Assembly: GCF_000373745.1 (NCBI RefSeq)
Contig: NZ_KB892294.1
Location: 1-40,225, forward strand
DNA length: 40,225 nt
Direction of reading: 5' to 3'
DNA from: Oligella ureolytica DSM 18253
Lineage (GTDB): Bacteria; Pseudomonadota; Gammaproteobacteria; Burkholderiales; Burkholderiaceae_B
Shown here: piece after piece, positions 9,290 through 16,193 of the stretch
How the letters are laid out: every line of letters starts with the position of its first letter
How positions within the stretch are numbered: the stretch's first letter is position 1
Made by a program: the position numbers and the translations under genes
Notes under the pieces: generated by a model
Seen by the model: the letters and a program-made list of their open reading frames with translations, nothing else
What the model was told of the DNA's origin: nothing
Databases searched by the model: none

Positions 9290-9421
9290 TTAAATCTTGC
9301 AAGACTCACATTCGGTGTTGTCATCTTCAATCACTTCTTGAGTGTCAATTTTGTTGTTATTTTTTTCTTCGATTGCATCAAAGTCAATTTCATCTAAAAA
9401 ATCATATTCCTGTTCGCTCAT
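9290..9421 (-). CDS. Small acidic CxxC peptide downstream of fur (43 aa)
   Basis: A 43-codon reading frame begins at an ATG (9421) with a strong AAGGAA ribosome-binding site 6 bases upstream and ends at TAA. It lies 30 bases behind the fur stop on the same strand and before a terminator, so it is probably the second gene of a fur operon. The product begins MSEQEYDFLDEIDFDAIEEK. It has 16 Asp/Glu residues and ends TECESCKI, with a CxxC pair at 38-41. No signal or membrane segment is visible. The acidic body and cysteine pair could bind a metal, which would fit its neighbour, but no function is known to me. Small size makes it easy to miss in automatic annotation. Confidence 0.7.
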   Translation of the reverse strand: MSEQEYDFLDEIDFDAIEEKNNNKIDTQEVIEDDNTECESCKI

Positions 9422-9451
9422 CTTATTTCCTTAAATTTAGCCAGTTAAATG

Positions 9452-9874
9452 CTAACGAATTTTCTTTGAACAATCTTTACAAATACCATAAAGAACCAAG
9501 GCATGACTCTCCAGACCAAAGTCGTACTTTTTAGCAATCGCGTGCTGACGCTCTTCAATCGTTTCGTCGACGAACTCAACAACCGTGCCACACGCCGAAC
9601 ACACTAAATGGTCGTGATGCGTGCCATCATCAATCTCATACACGGCTCGGCCATTGTCAAATTGATGCTTAGTTAAGATGCCCGCCTCTTCAAATTGAGT
9701 CAATACTCGGTAAACAGTGGCTAAACCGATTTCTGTTTTTTCATTGATCAAAATGCGGTATACATCCTCGGCACTCAGATGACCTGCCTCCGGACGTTGG
9801 AAAATTTCTAAGATCTTTAAGCGTGGATAAGTCGCTTTTAAACCCATGCTTTGTAAAGCTTGTGATTCACTCAT
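9452..9874 (-). CDS. fur: Ferric uptake regulator Fur
   Basis: Fe2+-dependent repressor of iron acquisition and storage genes. The ATG at 9874 gives 140 aa beginning [25 protein letters not shown] and has GGGGG upstream. The earlier in-frame ATG would add 13 atypical residues. The winged helix occupies residues 10-85 ([36 protein letters not shown]). The metal-binding His cluster is [15 protein letters not shown], and the second cysteine pair is GICKDCSKK, so the structural zinc CxxC pairs are intact. A 43-residue acidic peptide gene follows in the same unit. A good Fur box is found elsewhere in the window at 14967-14985. Confidence 0.97.
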   Translation of the reverse strand: MSESQALQSMGLKATYPRLKILEIFQRPEAGHLSAEDVYRILINEKTEIGLATVYRVLTQFEEAGILTKHQFDNGRAVYEIDDGTHHDHLVCSACGTVVEFVDETIEERQHAIAKKYDFGLESHALVLYGICKDCSKKIR

Positions 9875-10197
9875 GTATACCCCCAATAAATAAGCTCGCC
9901 TATGCACCATCATATAACAACTTAATGTGCATCAAAGGAAACTTAAAAATAAATAAAATTTATGCGCCATCGCAGATAATTGAATTTTACCACATCTAGG
10001 CGAAATTTAATAGAAAAAAACTATTAACCAAAAACATTAATGAACTTAAACTATGACCCATTAATGACATGTTCAACAAATTTCTATTTACTCTTCAACA
10101 TAGCTCTCTATGCCACAGACGCCTTATGATAGAATTAAACGCTATGATATTTCTTCAACGACAGACTTAATTTTAGGTTCAAATTAATGGACAGAGT
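9875..10197. other. Divergent fur/bamE intergenic region without a gene
   Basis: About 320 bases of AT-rich sequence hold the promoters of fur (minus) and bamE (plus). Two copies of the palindrome CATTAATG (10035-10042 and 10059-10066) are 24 bases apart start to start, a possible operator pair. No convincing Fur box was recognised, so autoregulation of fur is not evident. Possible -10 elements such as TATGAT occur before bamE but no matching -35 was convincing. Confidence 0.5.
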
Positions 10198-10722
10198 ATG
10201 CTTATGAACAAAGTAGCCAACAACAAGGACTTATCACCGAGCAAAGGTGTTAAATTAAGTGGCTCTGGCTTAGGTAAAGCAATCGCAGTTGCAGCCCTTG
10301 TTACACTGGTTGGTTGCTCCTCAGGCAAATGGGGCTTCCCCTATCGCGCGCCCATCCAACAAGGCAACTGGGTGACTGCTGAGCAGGTTTCTTACCTGCG
10401 CGCAGGCCTGACCCAAGCTCAAGTACTTTATGTTTTAGGTACGCCTACATTAGTCGATATTTTCCATCCCAATCGTTGGGACTACCCTTATCACTTTAAG
10501 CCAGGCTATGGTAAACCCGTTCATCGTAACTTATCGTTATGGTTTGATGACAATGGCCTTTTAGAGCGTTGGACTCATGATCCGCTACCAAACACTCAGC
10601 CCGGTGACTTCAAAACTCAGCAATTAACCGGACTGTCCAGCCCTGACAAGGCGGATACACTTGCCGAACCCGCGGCTGACATGAGCGCAAGCGAATTTGA
10701 GACCACGCCGCTTGAAGATTAA
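10198..10722 (+). CDS. bamE: Outer membrane assembly lipoprotein BamE (SmpA/OmlA)
   Basis: Lipoprotein of the BAM complex that inserts beta-barrel proteins into the outer membrane. At 174 aa, a longer N-region precedes the hydrophobic signal AIAVAALVTLVGC; the lipobox cysteine is near residue 40. The BamE domain follows with IQQGNWVTAEQVSYLRAGLTQAQVLYVLGTPTLVD and NRWDYPYHFKPGYG, hallmark elements of the SmpA/OmlA fold. A low-complexity acidic tail of about 45 residues ends the protein. The start may be the ATG at 10198 or the one at 10204. It is divergent from fur and 33 bases before dapB, the usual order in Burkholderiales. Confidence 0.95.
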   Translation: MLMNKVANNKDLSPSKGVKLSGSGLGKAIAVAALVTLVGCSSGKWGFPYRAPIQQGNWVTAEQVSYLRAGLTQAQVLYVLGTPTLVDIFHPNRWDYPYHFKPGYGKPVHRNLSLWFDDNGLLERWTHDPLPNTQPGDFKTQQLTGLSSPDKADTLAEPAADMSASEFETTPLED

Positions 10723-10755
10723 TTTTTAAGCAATTAACAGTTTTTAGGATTCTTT

Positions 10756-11544
10756 ATGCGTATTGCAATTGCCGGCGCTAACGGTCGTATGGGCCGTATG
10801 CTTGTCGAAGCCGTTATTAACCACCCTGATTTAAGTCTTGCCGCAGCACTGTGCGTTGCCAAAGCCGATGAAGAAGGCAAAGATGCCGCAGAGTTTCTAG
10901 GTCAGCAGTCCGGTGTATTAATCAGCAGTGATTTGTCAGTACTTAAAAATGCCGATTGTCTAATTGACTTTACTCGCCCCGAAGGCACCCTTGCTCACGC
11001 CAAAGCCTGCCAAGAATACGGCGTTAAAATGGTGATTGGCACAACAGGCTTTAGCGCAGAAGAGCTGTCTACACTTGAAGCTGCAGCCAAGGATATCGCT
11101 ATCCTCTGGTCTCCTAATATGAGTATTGGCGTCAATGCCCTATATGTCTTATTAGAAAAAGCGGCACAGATGTTTAATGACCAATATGATGTCGAGGTCT
11201 ATGAAGCTCACCATCGCAATAAAGTAGATGCACCTTCGGGCACAGCGCTAAAAATGGCCGAGGTCGTTGCTGAAGCCAAAGGACGCAAGCTTGATGAGGT
11301 AGCGGATTGGGCCAGACACGGCATCACGGGTGTGCGCGAATTTGGACGCATCGGCTTTTCAGTCGTACGCGGTGGCGACATCATCGGCGATCATACGGTT
11401 AGCTTTACTGGCCCCGGCGAGCGCATTGAGCTTACTCATAAAGCAACCAATCGCACCATTTACGCCTCCGGCAGTATGCAGGCCGCACTCTTTTTAAAAG
11501 ACAAGGATAATGGCTACTTCACCATGCGTGATGTCATCGCTTAA
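10756..11544 (+). CDS. dapB: 4-hydroxy-tetrahydrodipicolinate reductase DapB
   Basis: NAD(P)H-dependent reductase in the lysine/meso-diaminopimelate pathway, supplying lysine and peptidoglycan precursor. At 262 aa it is a normal length. The N-terminal Rossmann motif is IAGANGRMGRML, DCLIDFTRPEGTLAHA follows, and the catalytic region is YEAHHRNKVDAPSGTA. The C-terminal dimer region has VVRGGDIIGDHTVSFTGPGERIELTHKA. It is probably co-transcribed with bamE (33-base gap) and converges with murB. Confidence 0.97.
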   Translation: MRIAIAGANGRMGRMLVEAVINHPDLSLAAALCVAKADEEGKDAAEFLGQQSGVLISSDLSVLKNADCLIDFTRPEGTLAHAKACQEYGVKMVIGTTGFSAEELSTLEAAAKDIAILWSPNMSIGVNALYVLLEKAAQMFNDQYDVEVYEAHHRNKVDAPSGTALKMAEVVAEAKGRKLDEVADWARHGITGVREFGRIGFSVVRGGDIIGDHTVSFTGPGERIELTHKATNRTIYASGSMQAALFLKDKDNGYFTMRDVIA

Positions 11545-11565
11545 TTAGCGATTTATCACTCATTG

Positions 11566-12618
11566 CTACACAACAAAAATCGGCTCAGGCTCTAAGCAAA
11601 CGTTAAACTTGGCATAAACGTCTTGCTGAATAGCCTCAGCCAATTGCCTGATATCCTCTGCTACAGCCCCCGCTCTATTAACAAGCACTAAAGCCTGACG
11701 GTGATGGACACCCGCTCTGCCAACATCTCTCCCCTTCCAACCACACTGATCAATTAACCAAGCCGCGGCCAATTTATAGCGTCCGTCACTTTGCTTGTAT
11801 GAGGGCAAATCTGCATGAGTCGACACCAGTTGCTCATGGTGCTCAGGACTCACTATCGGATTTTTAAAAAAACTTCCGGCATTGCCAATCTCCTTTGGAT
11901 CAGGCAACTTATAGCGTCTGACAGAACACACTTGATTAAACACCTGCTCTGCCGTGACATGCTCAGGATTTGCTCCCTCAACCGTCTCAAGCAGTTTTTG
12001 TAAATCAGGATAATTTAATTGAGCTCGCCAAGGTCGCGGCAGTTTGAAAGTCACCGAGACGATTAATAACCCCCTACCATCGTGTTTGAAATAACTGTCG
12101 CGATAAGCAAAATGACATTGCTCATTCGTAAAGGTCAAAAAAGCCTTGCTATTAAAATCAAATACCTCAACCTCATAGCATACATCTTTGATTTCTTTGC
12201 CATAAGCACCGATATTTTGTACCGGTGCCGCACCCACGGTACCCGGGATAAGAGCAAGGTTCTCAAGACCATGCCAACCCCGCTCTAAACAATGCGCAAC
12301 AAAATCATGCCAAACCTCACCTCCTGCTGCTCTGACTAAGAAATAGTCTTCCTCTTCTGCGATTAGCTCAATGCCCTTTAATTGATTATGTATCACAAAC
12401 TGATTAAGGCGTTGTGGCAAGACGACATTACTCCCACCACCTAAAATAAAAGACCGCTCTAAAAGCGAGCGACTGATCAGATATTCCGCAAGCGCTTTAA
12501 GCTGTTTTTTTTCTTTTAAATCAAAGTATTGCTCTGCAAAGGAGCTTACGCCAAAGGTATTAAAACCGCTTAAGCTCTGATTATAAGAAACAGAAGACGC
12601 AATTGTTGAAGATGACAT
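11566..12618 (-). CDS. murB: UDP-N-acetylenolpyruvoylglucosamine reductase MurB
   Basis: FAD enzyme that reduces UDP-GlcNAc-enolpyruvate to UDP-MurNAc in peptidoglycan synthesis. At 350 aa it is a type I (E. coli-like) MurB. The N-terminus has NTFGVSSFAEQYFDL, the FAD-binding segment is ILGGGSNVVLP, and LIPGTVGAAPVQNIGAYG follows. The catalytic serine lies in GNAGSFFKNP, the arginine region is FAYRDSYFK, and the C-terminal glutamate is in LEPEPIFV. It is monocistronic on the minus strand, with a 10-base tandem repeat upstream. Confidence 0.96.
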   Translation of the reverse strand: MSSSTIASSVSYNQSLSGFNTFGVSSFAEQYFDLKEKKQLKALAEYLISRSLLERSFILGGGSNVVLPQRLNQFVIHNQLKGIELIAEEEDYFLVRAAGGEVWHDFVAHCLERGWHGLENLALIPGTVGAAPVQNIGAYGKEIKDVCYEVEVFDFNSKAFLTFTNEQCHFAYRDSYFKHDGRGLLIVSVTFKLPRPWRAQLNYPDLQKLLETVEGANPEHVTAEQVFNQVCSVRRYKLPDPKEIGNAGSFFKNPIVSPEHHEQLVSTHADLPSYKQSDGRYKLAAAWLIDQCGWKGRDVGRAGVHHRQALVLVNRAGAVAEDIRQLAEAIQQDVYAKFNVCLEPEPIFVV

Positions 12619-12700
12619 TATTTTGACAAGACTAAAATTTTAATGCTATTATTATAGCTTAGCTTCATTAGTGCTTAGCTTTTTTATAGCACTGCTTAGA

Positions 12701-12720
12701 TATGTCATAGTATGTCATAG
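12701..12720. repeat. Perfect 10-base tandem repeat upstream of murB
   Basis: TATGTCATAG occurs twice in direct succession about 85 bases before the murB start. The rest of the 12619-12793 interval is AT-rich and shows no gene. A regulator site or simple duplication are both possible. Confidence 0.7.
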
Positions 12721-12793
12721 GCTCTATTAGTTGTCTTATTTAACATATAAACAACAAGCAGTAAAATAAAAATCAGCAAAGAACCAAACACTA

Positions 12794-12822
12794 TTGACAA
12801 GATTAAAACTAACAGATATAAT
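12794..12822 (+). promoter_or_regulatory. Consensus sigma70 promoter for the tRNA-Gly genes
   Basis: TTGACA (12794-12799), a 17-base spacer, then TATAAT (12817-12822): a full consensus match. Transcription should begin near 12829, about 35 bases before the first tRNA-Gly. A perfect dyad CTAATCA-C-TGATTAG (12834-12848) sits in the leader. Confidence 0.9.
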
Positions 12823-12863
12823 TTTAATCTTTCCTAATCACTGATTAGAAAAAGAATAATAAC

Positions 12864-12939
12864 GCGGGAATAGCTCAGTTGGTAGAGCGCAACCTTGCCA
12901 AGGTTGAGGTCGCGAGTTCGAGCCTCGTTTCCCGCTCCA
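12864..12939 (+). tRNA. tRNA-Gly (GCC), copy 1
   Basis: 76-nt cloverleaf with acceptor GCGGGAA/TTCCCGC, D arm GCTC/AGCG, and anticodon stem CAACC/GGTTG with loop TTGCCAA giving anticodon GCC. The T arm carries GTTCGAGC and the 3' CCA is encoded. Identical to the copy 160 bases downstream. Confidence 0.97.
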
Positions 12940-12948
12940 GATTATTAA

Positions 12949-12975
12949 ATCCCAGCCTATTTGACTGGGTTTTAT
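12949..12975 (+). terminator. Hairpin between the two tRNA-Gly genes
   Basis: CCCAG (12951-12955) pairs with CTGGG (12965-12969), followed by TTTTATTTT. It looks like a weak intrinsic terminator. No good promoter is evident for the second tRNA, so partial read-through or processing is likely. Confidence 0.6.
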
Positions 12976-13023
12976 TTTAGTTGAATAAGTATAAGTTTAT
13001 TTACTTACACAAACACAAGCGAC

Positions 13024-13099
13024 GCGGGAATAGCTCAGTTGGTAGAGCGCAACCTTGCCAAGGTTGAGGTCGCGAGTTCGAGCCTCGTTTCCCGCTCCA
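13024..13099 (+). tRNA. tRNA-Gly (GCC), copy 2
   Basis: 76-nt sequence identical to the first copy, including encoded CCA and the GCC anticodon. Only the few bases next to the gene are shared, so this is a local tandem duplication of the gene rather than of a larger segment. Confidence 0.97.
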
Positions 13100-13105
13100 T
13101 CAGTT

Positions 13106-13137
13106 AAAAAGCCCAGTTTATTAAAACTGGGCTTTTT
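13106..13137 (+). terminator. Strong intrinsic terminator after tRNA-Gly
   Basis: A 14-base-pair perfect stem, AAAAAGCCCAGTTT (13106-13119) with AAACTGGGCTTTTT (13124-13137), and a 4-base loop. T residues follow on plus and, by symmetry, on minus, so it can stop transcription from both sides. Confidence 0.9.
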
Positions 13138-13184
13138 GCTTTATGGTCACTTTCTTTATGACCACCTTCTTTATGGCCATTTTT

Positions 13185-14894
13185 CTAGATTGGATTGTTC
13201 ACTGGCTGCTGCACATCTATGGCCCTATCCTCACTATCATCGCCTCCATGCAAGGGCATGATATTACCCGATAGAGCGGCACTGAGACTGTACAAGGGCG
13301 CAAAAGACTCAGCCTGCGCCATGGGCCAAGCCGTTCTGAAAATAGTCATTCTAAACCTACCCTCAAGCAGTTCACCTTTCTCAAGATCTGGATAAAGCGC
13401 TGACAATAAACGCACTTCGCCATTGGCAATACGCTTAACAATATGATGCGGACGTAACGATCCGGGATGGGTTAATCCTGCTGCGCCTAACAATTCAGCC
13501 AAGGCCTCCAAGGTATTGGCATGAAAGTTGCGCACACGTACCGCTTTATCCGGCACCACAAGAGCTGCTTGACGCCTAGGATCCTGAGTCGTCACACCCG
13601 TTGGACACACACCCGTGTGACAAACCTGCGCTTGAATACAGCCGACAGCAAACATAAAACCTCTTGCGCTATTACACCAGTCTGCCCCTAGCGCAAAAGC
13701 TCGTGACATATCAAAAGCGGTGATGATTTTGCCCGAAGCACCCAGCTTAATTTGCTCACGTAAACCAATACCGACAAGCGTATTGTGCACCAATCGCAAC
13801 CCCTCTCGCAGAGGTGTACCCACATGGTCAGAGAACTCAACGGGAGCTGCACCGGTGCCACCTTCGGCACCGTCTACCACAATAAAGTCAGGGGTAATTC
13901 CTGTCTTGAGCATGGCTTTAGCGATAGCGAACCACTCCCATGCGTGACCGATACAAAACTTGAAACCGACCGGCTTACCACCAGATAATTCACGTAGACG
14001 AGCAATAAAACGCATCAATTCTATCGGTGTACTGAAGGCACTATGATTAGCCGGCGAAACACAATCCACACCGATAGGTATGCCTCGTGCTTCAGCGATT
14101 TCCTGAGTCACCTTGGCACCGGGCAACATCCCTCCATGCCCCGGTTTTGCCCCTTGTGATAGCTTAATCTCAATCATTTTGACATTAGGATGGGTAGCGC
14201 GCTTCACAAACTCTTCTTCAGAGAAGTTACCCTTGCCATCATTACAACCAAAGTAGCCTGAACCAATATTCCAAATCAGATCACCACCATGCTCTAAATG
14301 ATAGCGACTGATACCACCCTCACCGGTGTCATGCGCAAAGCCACCAAGTGCCGCGCCCTTGTTAAGGGCCAACACAGCATTAGCAGATAAGGCACCAAAA
14401 CTCATGGCCGATACATTAAACACAGACAAACTATAAGGCTGGGAACAGTCAGTACCACCAACTGTAATACGGAAATCATGTGTTTCAGGCTTTACGGGCT
14501 CCATCGAATGGTTGATCCATTCAAAATCTGTTCCGTAAACATCGCCTTGCGTTCCGAAAGGCCGCTTATCGATCTGTTGCTTTGCACGCTGATAGACAAG
14601 CGAACGCTCTGTTCGAGAAAACGGTGTTTGGTCATTGTCATTCTCAAAAAAGTACTGACGCATTGCCGGTCGCAATTCTTCAAACAAATAACGCAAATTA
14701 CCGATGATCGGATAGTTACGCTTAATGGCGTGCTTGGTTTGCATCAAATCACTGATGCCTAGCGCAGTAAGTGCTCCAAATATCAACACCACCACAAACC
14801 ATAGCCCACCAACAAACACACTTAAAAACAAACTGATGACGGTAACTACCACCACCCCAACAAAAACTAGATAACGAATAATGGATTGCCCCAT
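13185..14894 (-). CDS. FMN-binding glutamate synthase family protein with N-terminal membrane anchor
   Basis: Resembles the FMN/Fe-S synthase domain of GltB as a stand-alone protein. The ATG at 14894 gives 569 aa (MGQSIIRYLVFVG) with AAGGTG upstream. The longer frame to 14981 overlaps the promoter and Fur box. Residues about 5-50 form two hydrophobic segments, so the protein is probably membrane-anchored. The barrel has KLSQGAKPGHGGMLPG, DFIVVDGAEGGTGAAPVEF and SGKIITAFDMSRAFALGADWCNSARGF. The C-x5-C-x4-C pattern in CIQAQVCHTGVCPTG matches the [3Fe-4S] ligands of GltB. The glutaminase domain is absent, so ammonia channelling as in GltB is not expected and the real reaction is unknown. A Fur box overlaps its predicted -35, consistent with iron-responsive control of an Fe-S protein. 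Confidence 0.88.
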   Translation of the reverse strand: MGQSIIRYLVFVGVVVVTVISLFLSVFVGGLWFVVVLIFGALTALGISDLMQTKHAIKRNYPIIGNLRYLFEELRPAMRQYFFENDNDQTPFSRTERSLVYQRAKQQIDKRPFGTQGDVYGTDFEWINHSMEPVKPETHDFRITVGGTDCSQPYSLSVFNVSAMSFGALSANAVLALNKGAALGGFAHDTGEGGISRYHLEHGGDLIWNIGSGYFGCNDGKGNFSEEEFVKRATHPNVKMIEIKLSQGAKPGHGGMLPGAKVTQEIAEARGIPIGVDCVSPANHSAFSTPIELMRFIARLRELSGGKPVGFKFCIGHAWEWFAIAKAMLKTGITPDFIVVDGAEGGTGAAPVEFSDHVGTPLREGLRLVHNTLVGIGLREQIKLGASGKIITAFDMSRAFALGADWCNSARGFMFAVGCIQAQVCHTGVCPTGVTTQDPRRQAALVVPDKAVRVRNFHANTLEALAELLGAAGLTHPGSLRPHHIVKRIANGEVRLLSALYPDLEKGELLEGRFRMTIFRTAWPMAQAESFAPLYSLSAALSGNIMPLHGGDDSEDRAIDVQQPVNNPI

Positions 14895-14943
14895 GCAACA
14901 CCTTTTGAAGTTTAAAAAAACTCTCATTACAAAGCTAGCAACC

Positions 14944-14971
14944 ATTTTAAGAAATGATTGCAAAATATCAA
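14944..14971 (-). promoter_or_regulatory. Candidate promoter of the glutamate-synthase-like gene
   Basis: On the minus strand TTGATA (14971-14966), a 16-base spacer and TAAAAT (14949-14944), about 50 bases before the ATG at 14894. The Fur box overlaps the -35 element. Confidence 0.6.
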
Positions 14972-14985
14972 TGATAATCATTTTA
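14967..14985. promoter_or_regulatory. Fur box
   Basis: The 19-base window matches GATAATGATAATCATTATC at 14 of 19 positions, with the core AATGATAATCATT fully symmetrical. It overlaps the -35 of the minus-strand gene at 13185-14894, a classic position for repression. A fur gene is present in this window. Confidence 0.8.
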
Positions 14986-14986
14986 A

Positions 14987-15030
14987 CTGCTTAAGCAGCT
15001 AAGTTGCAAATCACGCAACTCTGTGCACAG
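14987..15030. repeat. Cluster of short dyads between two minus-strand genes
   Basis: Next to the Fur box lie CTGCTTAAGCAG (14987-14998), AGTTGC-N7-GCAACT (15002-15020) and CTGTGCACAG (15021-15030), each a perfect inverted repeat. Some may form the terminator of the aldo/keto reductase gene that ends at 15073, and others may be operators. None has a clear T tract. Confidence 0.6.
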
Positions 15031-15072
15031 CCTTATCGTGAGTCAATTGGTCGGTCAGCATTGACCCGTCAA

Positions 15073-16032
15073 TTAATACGTTGAGGCCTCATTTAACTCA
15101 GCAATTGACTCATTATCTAAGTCAATTGCTGTCGCTTGCAGTAACTCATTCAATTGCTCTATCTTGGTCGAACTGGCAATCGCCGCTGTAAAACCTGGAC
15201 GAGCCATAATCCAAGCTAAGGCAATTTGCGCCTGAGTCGCGCCATATTTATCAGCCACTTTGTCTAAGACATTTAAAATACGTAGTCCACGTGGGTTCAG
15301 GTATTGGGCGGCTGAACTACCACGAGCTGCGCTTTTATCAAGATCAGCTTCACTTCGATACTTACCACTTAAAAAGCCGCTAGCTAAAGAATAATAACTA
15401 AGCACGCCCAAGCCCTCAGACAAGCATAACTCCTCGAGCTCCGTTTCGTATTCACTGCGCTCATAAAGATTGTAATGAGTTTGCAAACACGCATAGCGCG
15501 GTAAATTATTTTCATCGGCAACTGCTAGTGACTGTCGTAAACGCTCCGGTCCATAATTGGACGCACCAATCGCGCGAATTTTTCCCTGCTCTATCAACTT
15601 CTGAAAAGCACCTAAAGTTTCCTCAGGGGGTGTCTTGTTATCATCAAAATGCACATAATACAAATCAATATAATCCGTACCCAAACGACGCAATGATCCT
15701 TCTACAGCCTTAGTTAGGTAAGCCGCACTCAGATCGGCATGAGCAAACTCCCCGGGCGCATCGGGTGCTCCTCCCTTCGTGTGAATAATCACTTGCTCAC
15801 GATTGCCGCGAGCACGCATCCACTGACCAATAATAGTTTCGGATTCTCCGCCGCTGCCACCAGCCCAGTAGCTATAGATATCAGCGGTATCGATTGTATC
15901 AACCCCTTTTTCAAGCAAAAGATCCAGTAACTTAAACGCTTGCTGCTCATCGACTCCCCAACCAAATACATTACCGCCAAAAACAAAAGGCGGCACTAAA
16001 ACCTCCGAACTGCCTAGACTACGCTTCTGCAT
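15073..16032 (-). CDS. Aldo/keto reductase
   Basis: NADPH-dependent oxidoreductase of the AKR superfamily, cytoplasmic; the substrate cannot be predicted. At 319 aa it has the usual (beta/alpha)8 length. The catalytic tetrad is visible: Asp48 in DTIDTADIY, Tyr53, Lys86 in VIIHTKGG, and the histidine in YIDLYYVHFDD. NADPH-site elements include IRAIGASNYGPERL near the middle and AAIASSTKIEQLNELLQA near the end. AGGGG lies 6 bases before the ATG. It is divergent from the sulfur operon and shares a 160-base intergenic region with it. A functional link is not shown. Confidence 0.92.
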   Translation of the reverse strand: MQKRSLGSSEVLVPPFVFGGNVFGWGVDEQQAFKLLDLLLEKGVDTIDTADIYSYWAGGSGGESETIIGQWMRARGNREQVIIHTKGGAPDAPGEFAHADLSAAYLTKAVEGSLRRLGTDYIDLYYVHFDDNKTPPEETLGAFQKLIEQGKIRAIGASNYGPERLRQSLAVADENNLPRYACLQTHYNLYERSEYETELEELCLSEGLGVLSYYSLASGFLSGKYRSEADLDKSAARGSSAAQYLNPRGLRILNVLDKVADKYGATQAQIALAWIMARPGFTAAIASSTKIEQLNELLQATAIDLDNESIAELNEASTY

Positions 16033-16091
16033 GTATTACCCCTAAAAAATATTGAAGTGGAGTAATTATTATATAGAACATAAGTAACTCC

Positions 16092-16119
16092 TTGACTCTT
16101 AATATAAATCCTTTATACT
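16092..16119 (+). promoter_or_regulatory. Promoter of the sulfur-oxidation operon
   Basis: TTGACT (16092-16097), a 16-base spacer and TATACT (16114-16119). The start would be near 16126, about 70 bases before the first ATG. The match is strong enough for a well-expressed sigma70 gene. Confidence 0.75.
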
Positions 16120-16125
16120 AAAGCC

Positions 16126-16147
16126 AACTCGGAATTGAAGCCGAGTT
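16126..16147 (+). promoter_or_regulatory. Dyad at the predicted transcription start of the sulfur operon
   Basis: AACTCGG (16126-16132) and CCGAGTT (16141-16147) form a perfect 7-base inverted repeat with an 8-base centre. Lying at about +1 to +22, it could be a repressor operator or a 5' stem-loop that stabilises the message. Confidence 0.6.
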
Positions 16148-16193
16148 CCTGTCACTATCCTGTATGTCATGTTATGACTGCGAGGCACTTATT

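Noticed and set aside
13055-13261. Plus-strand open frame over the second tRNA-Gly
   Set aside because: It overlaps the tRNA and its terminator and has no ribosome-binding site.
14895-14981. Longer start of the glutamate-synthase-like protein at 14981
   Set aside because: It would begin inside the Fur box and upstream of the predicted -10. The ATG at 14894 has a good ribosome-binding site and a normal membrane-anchor N-terminus.
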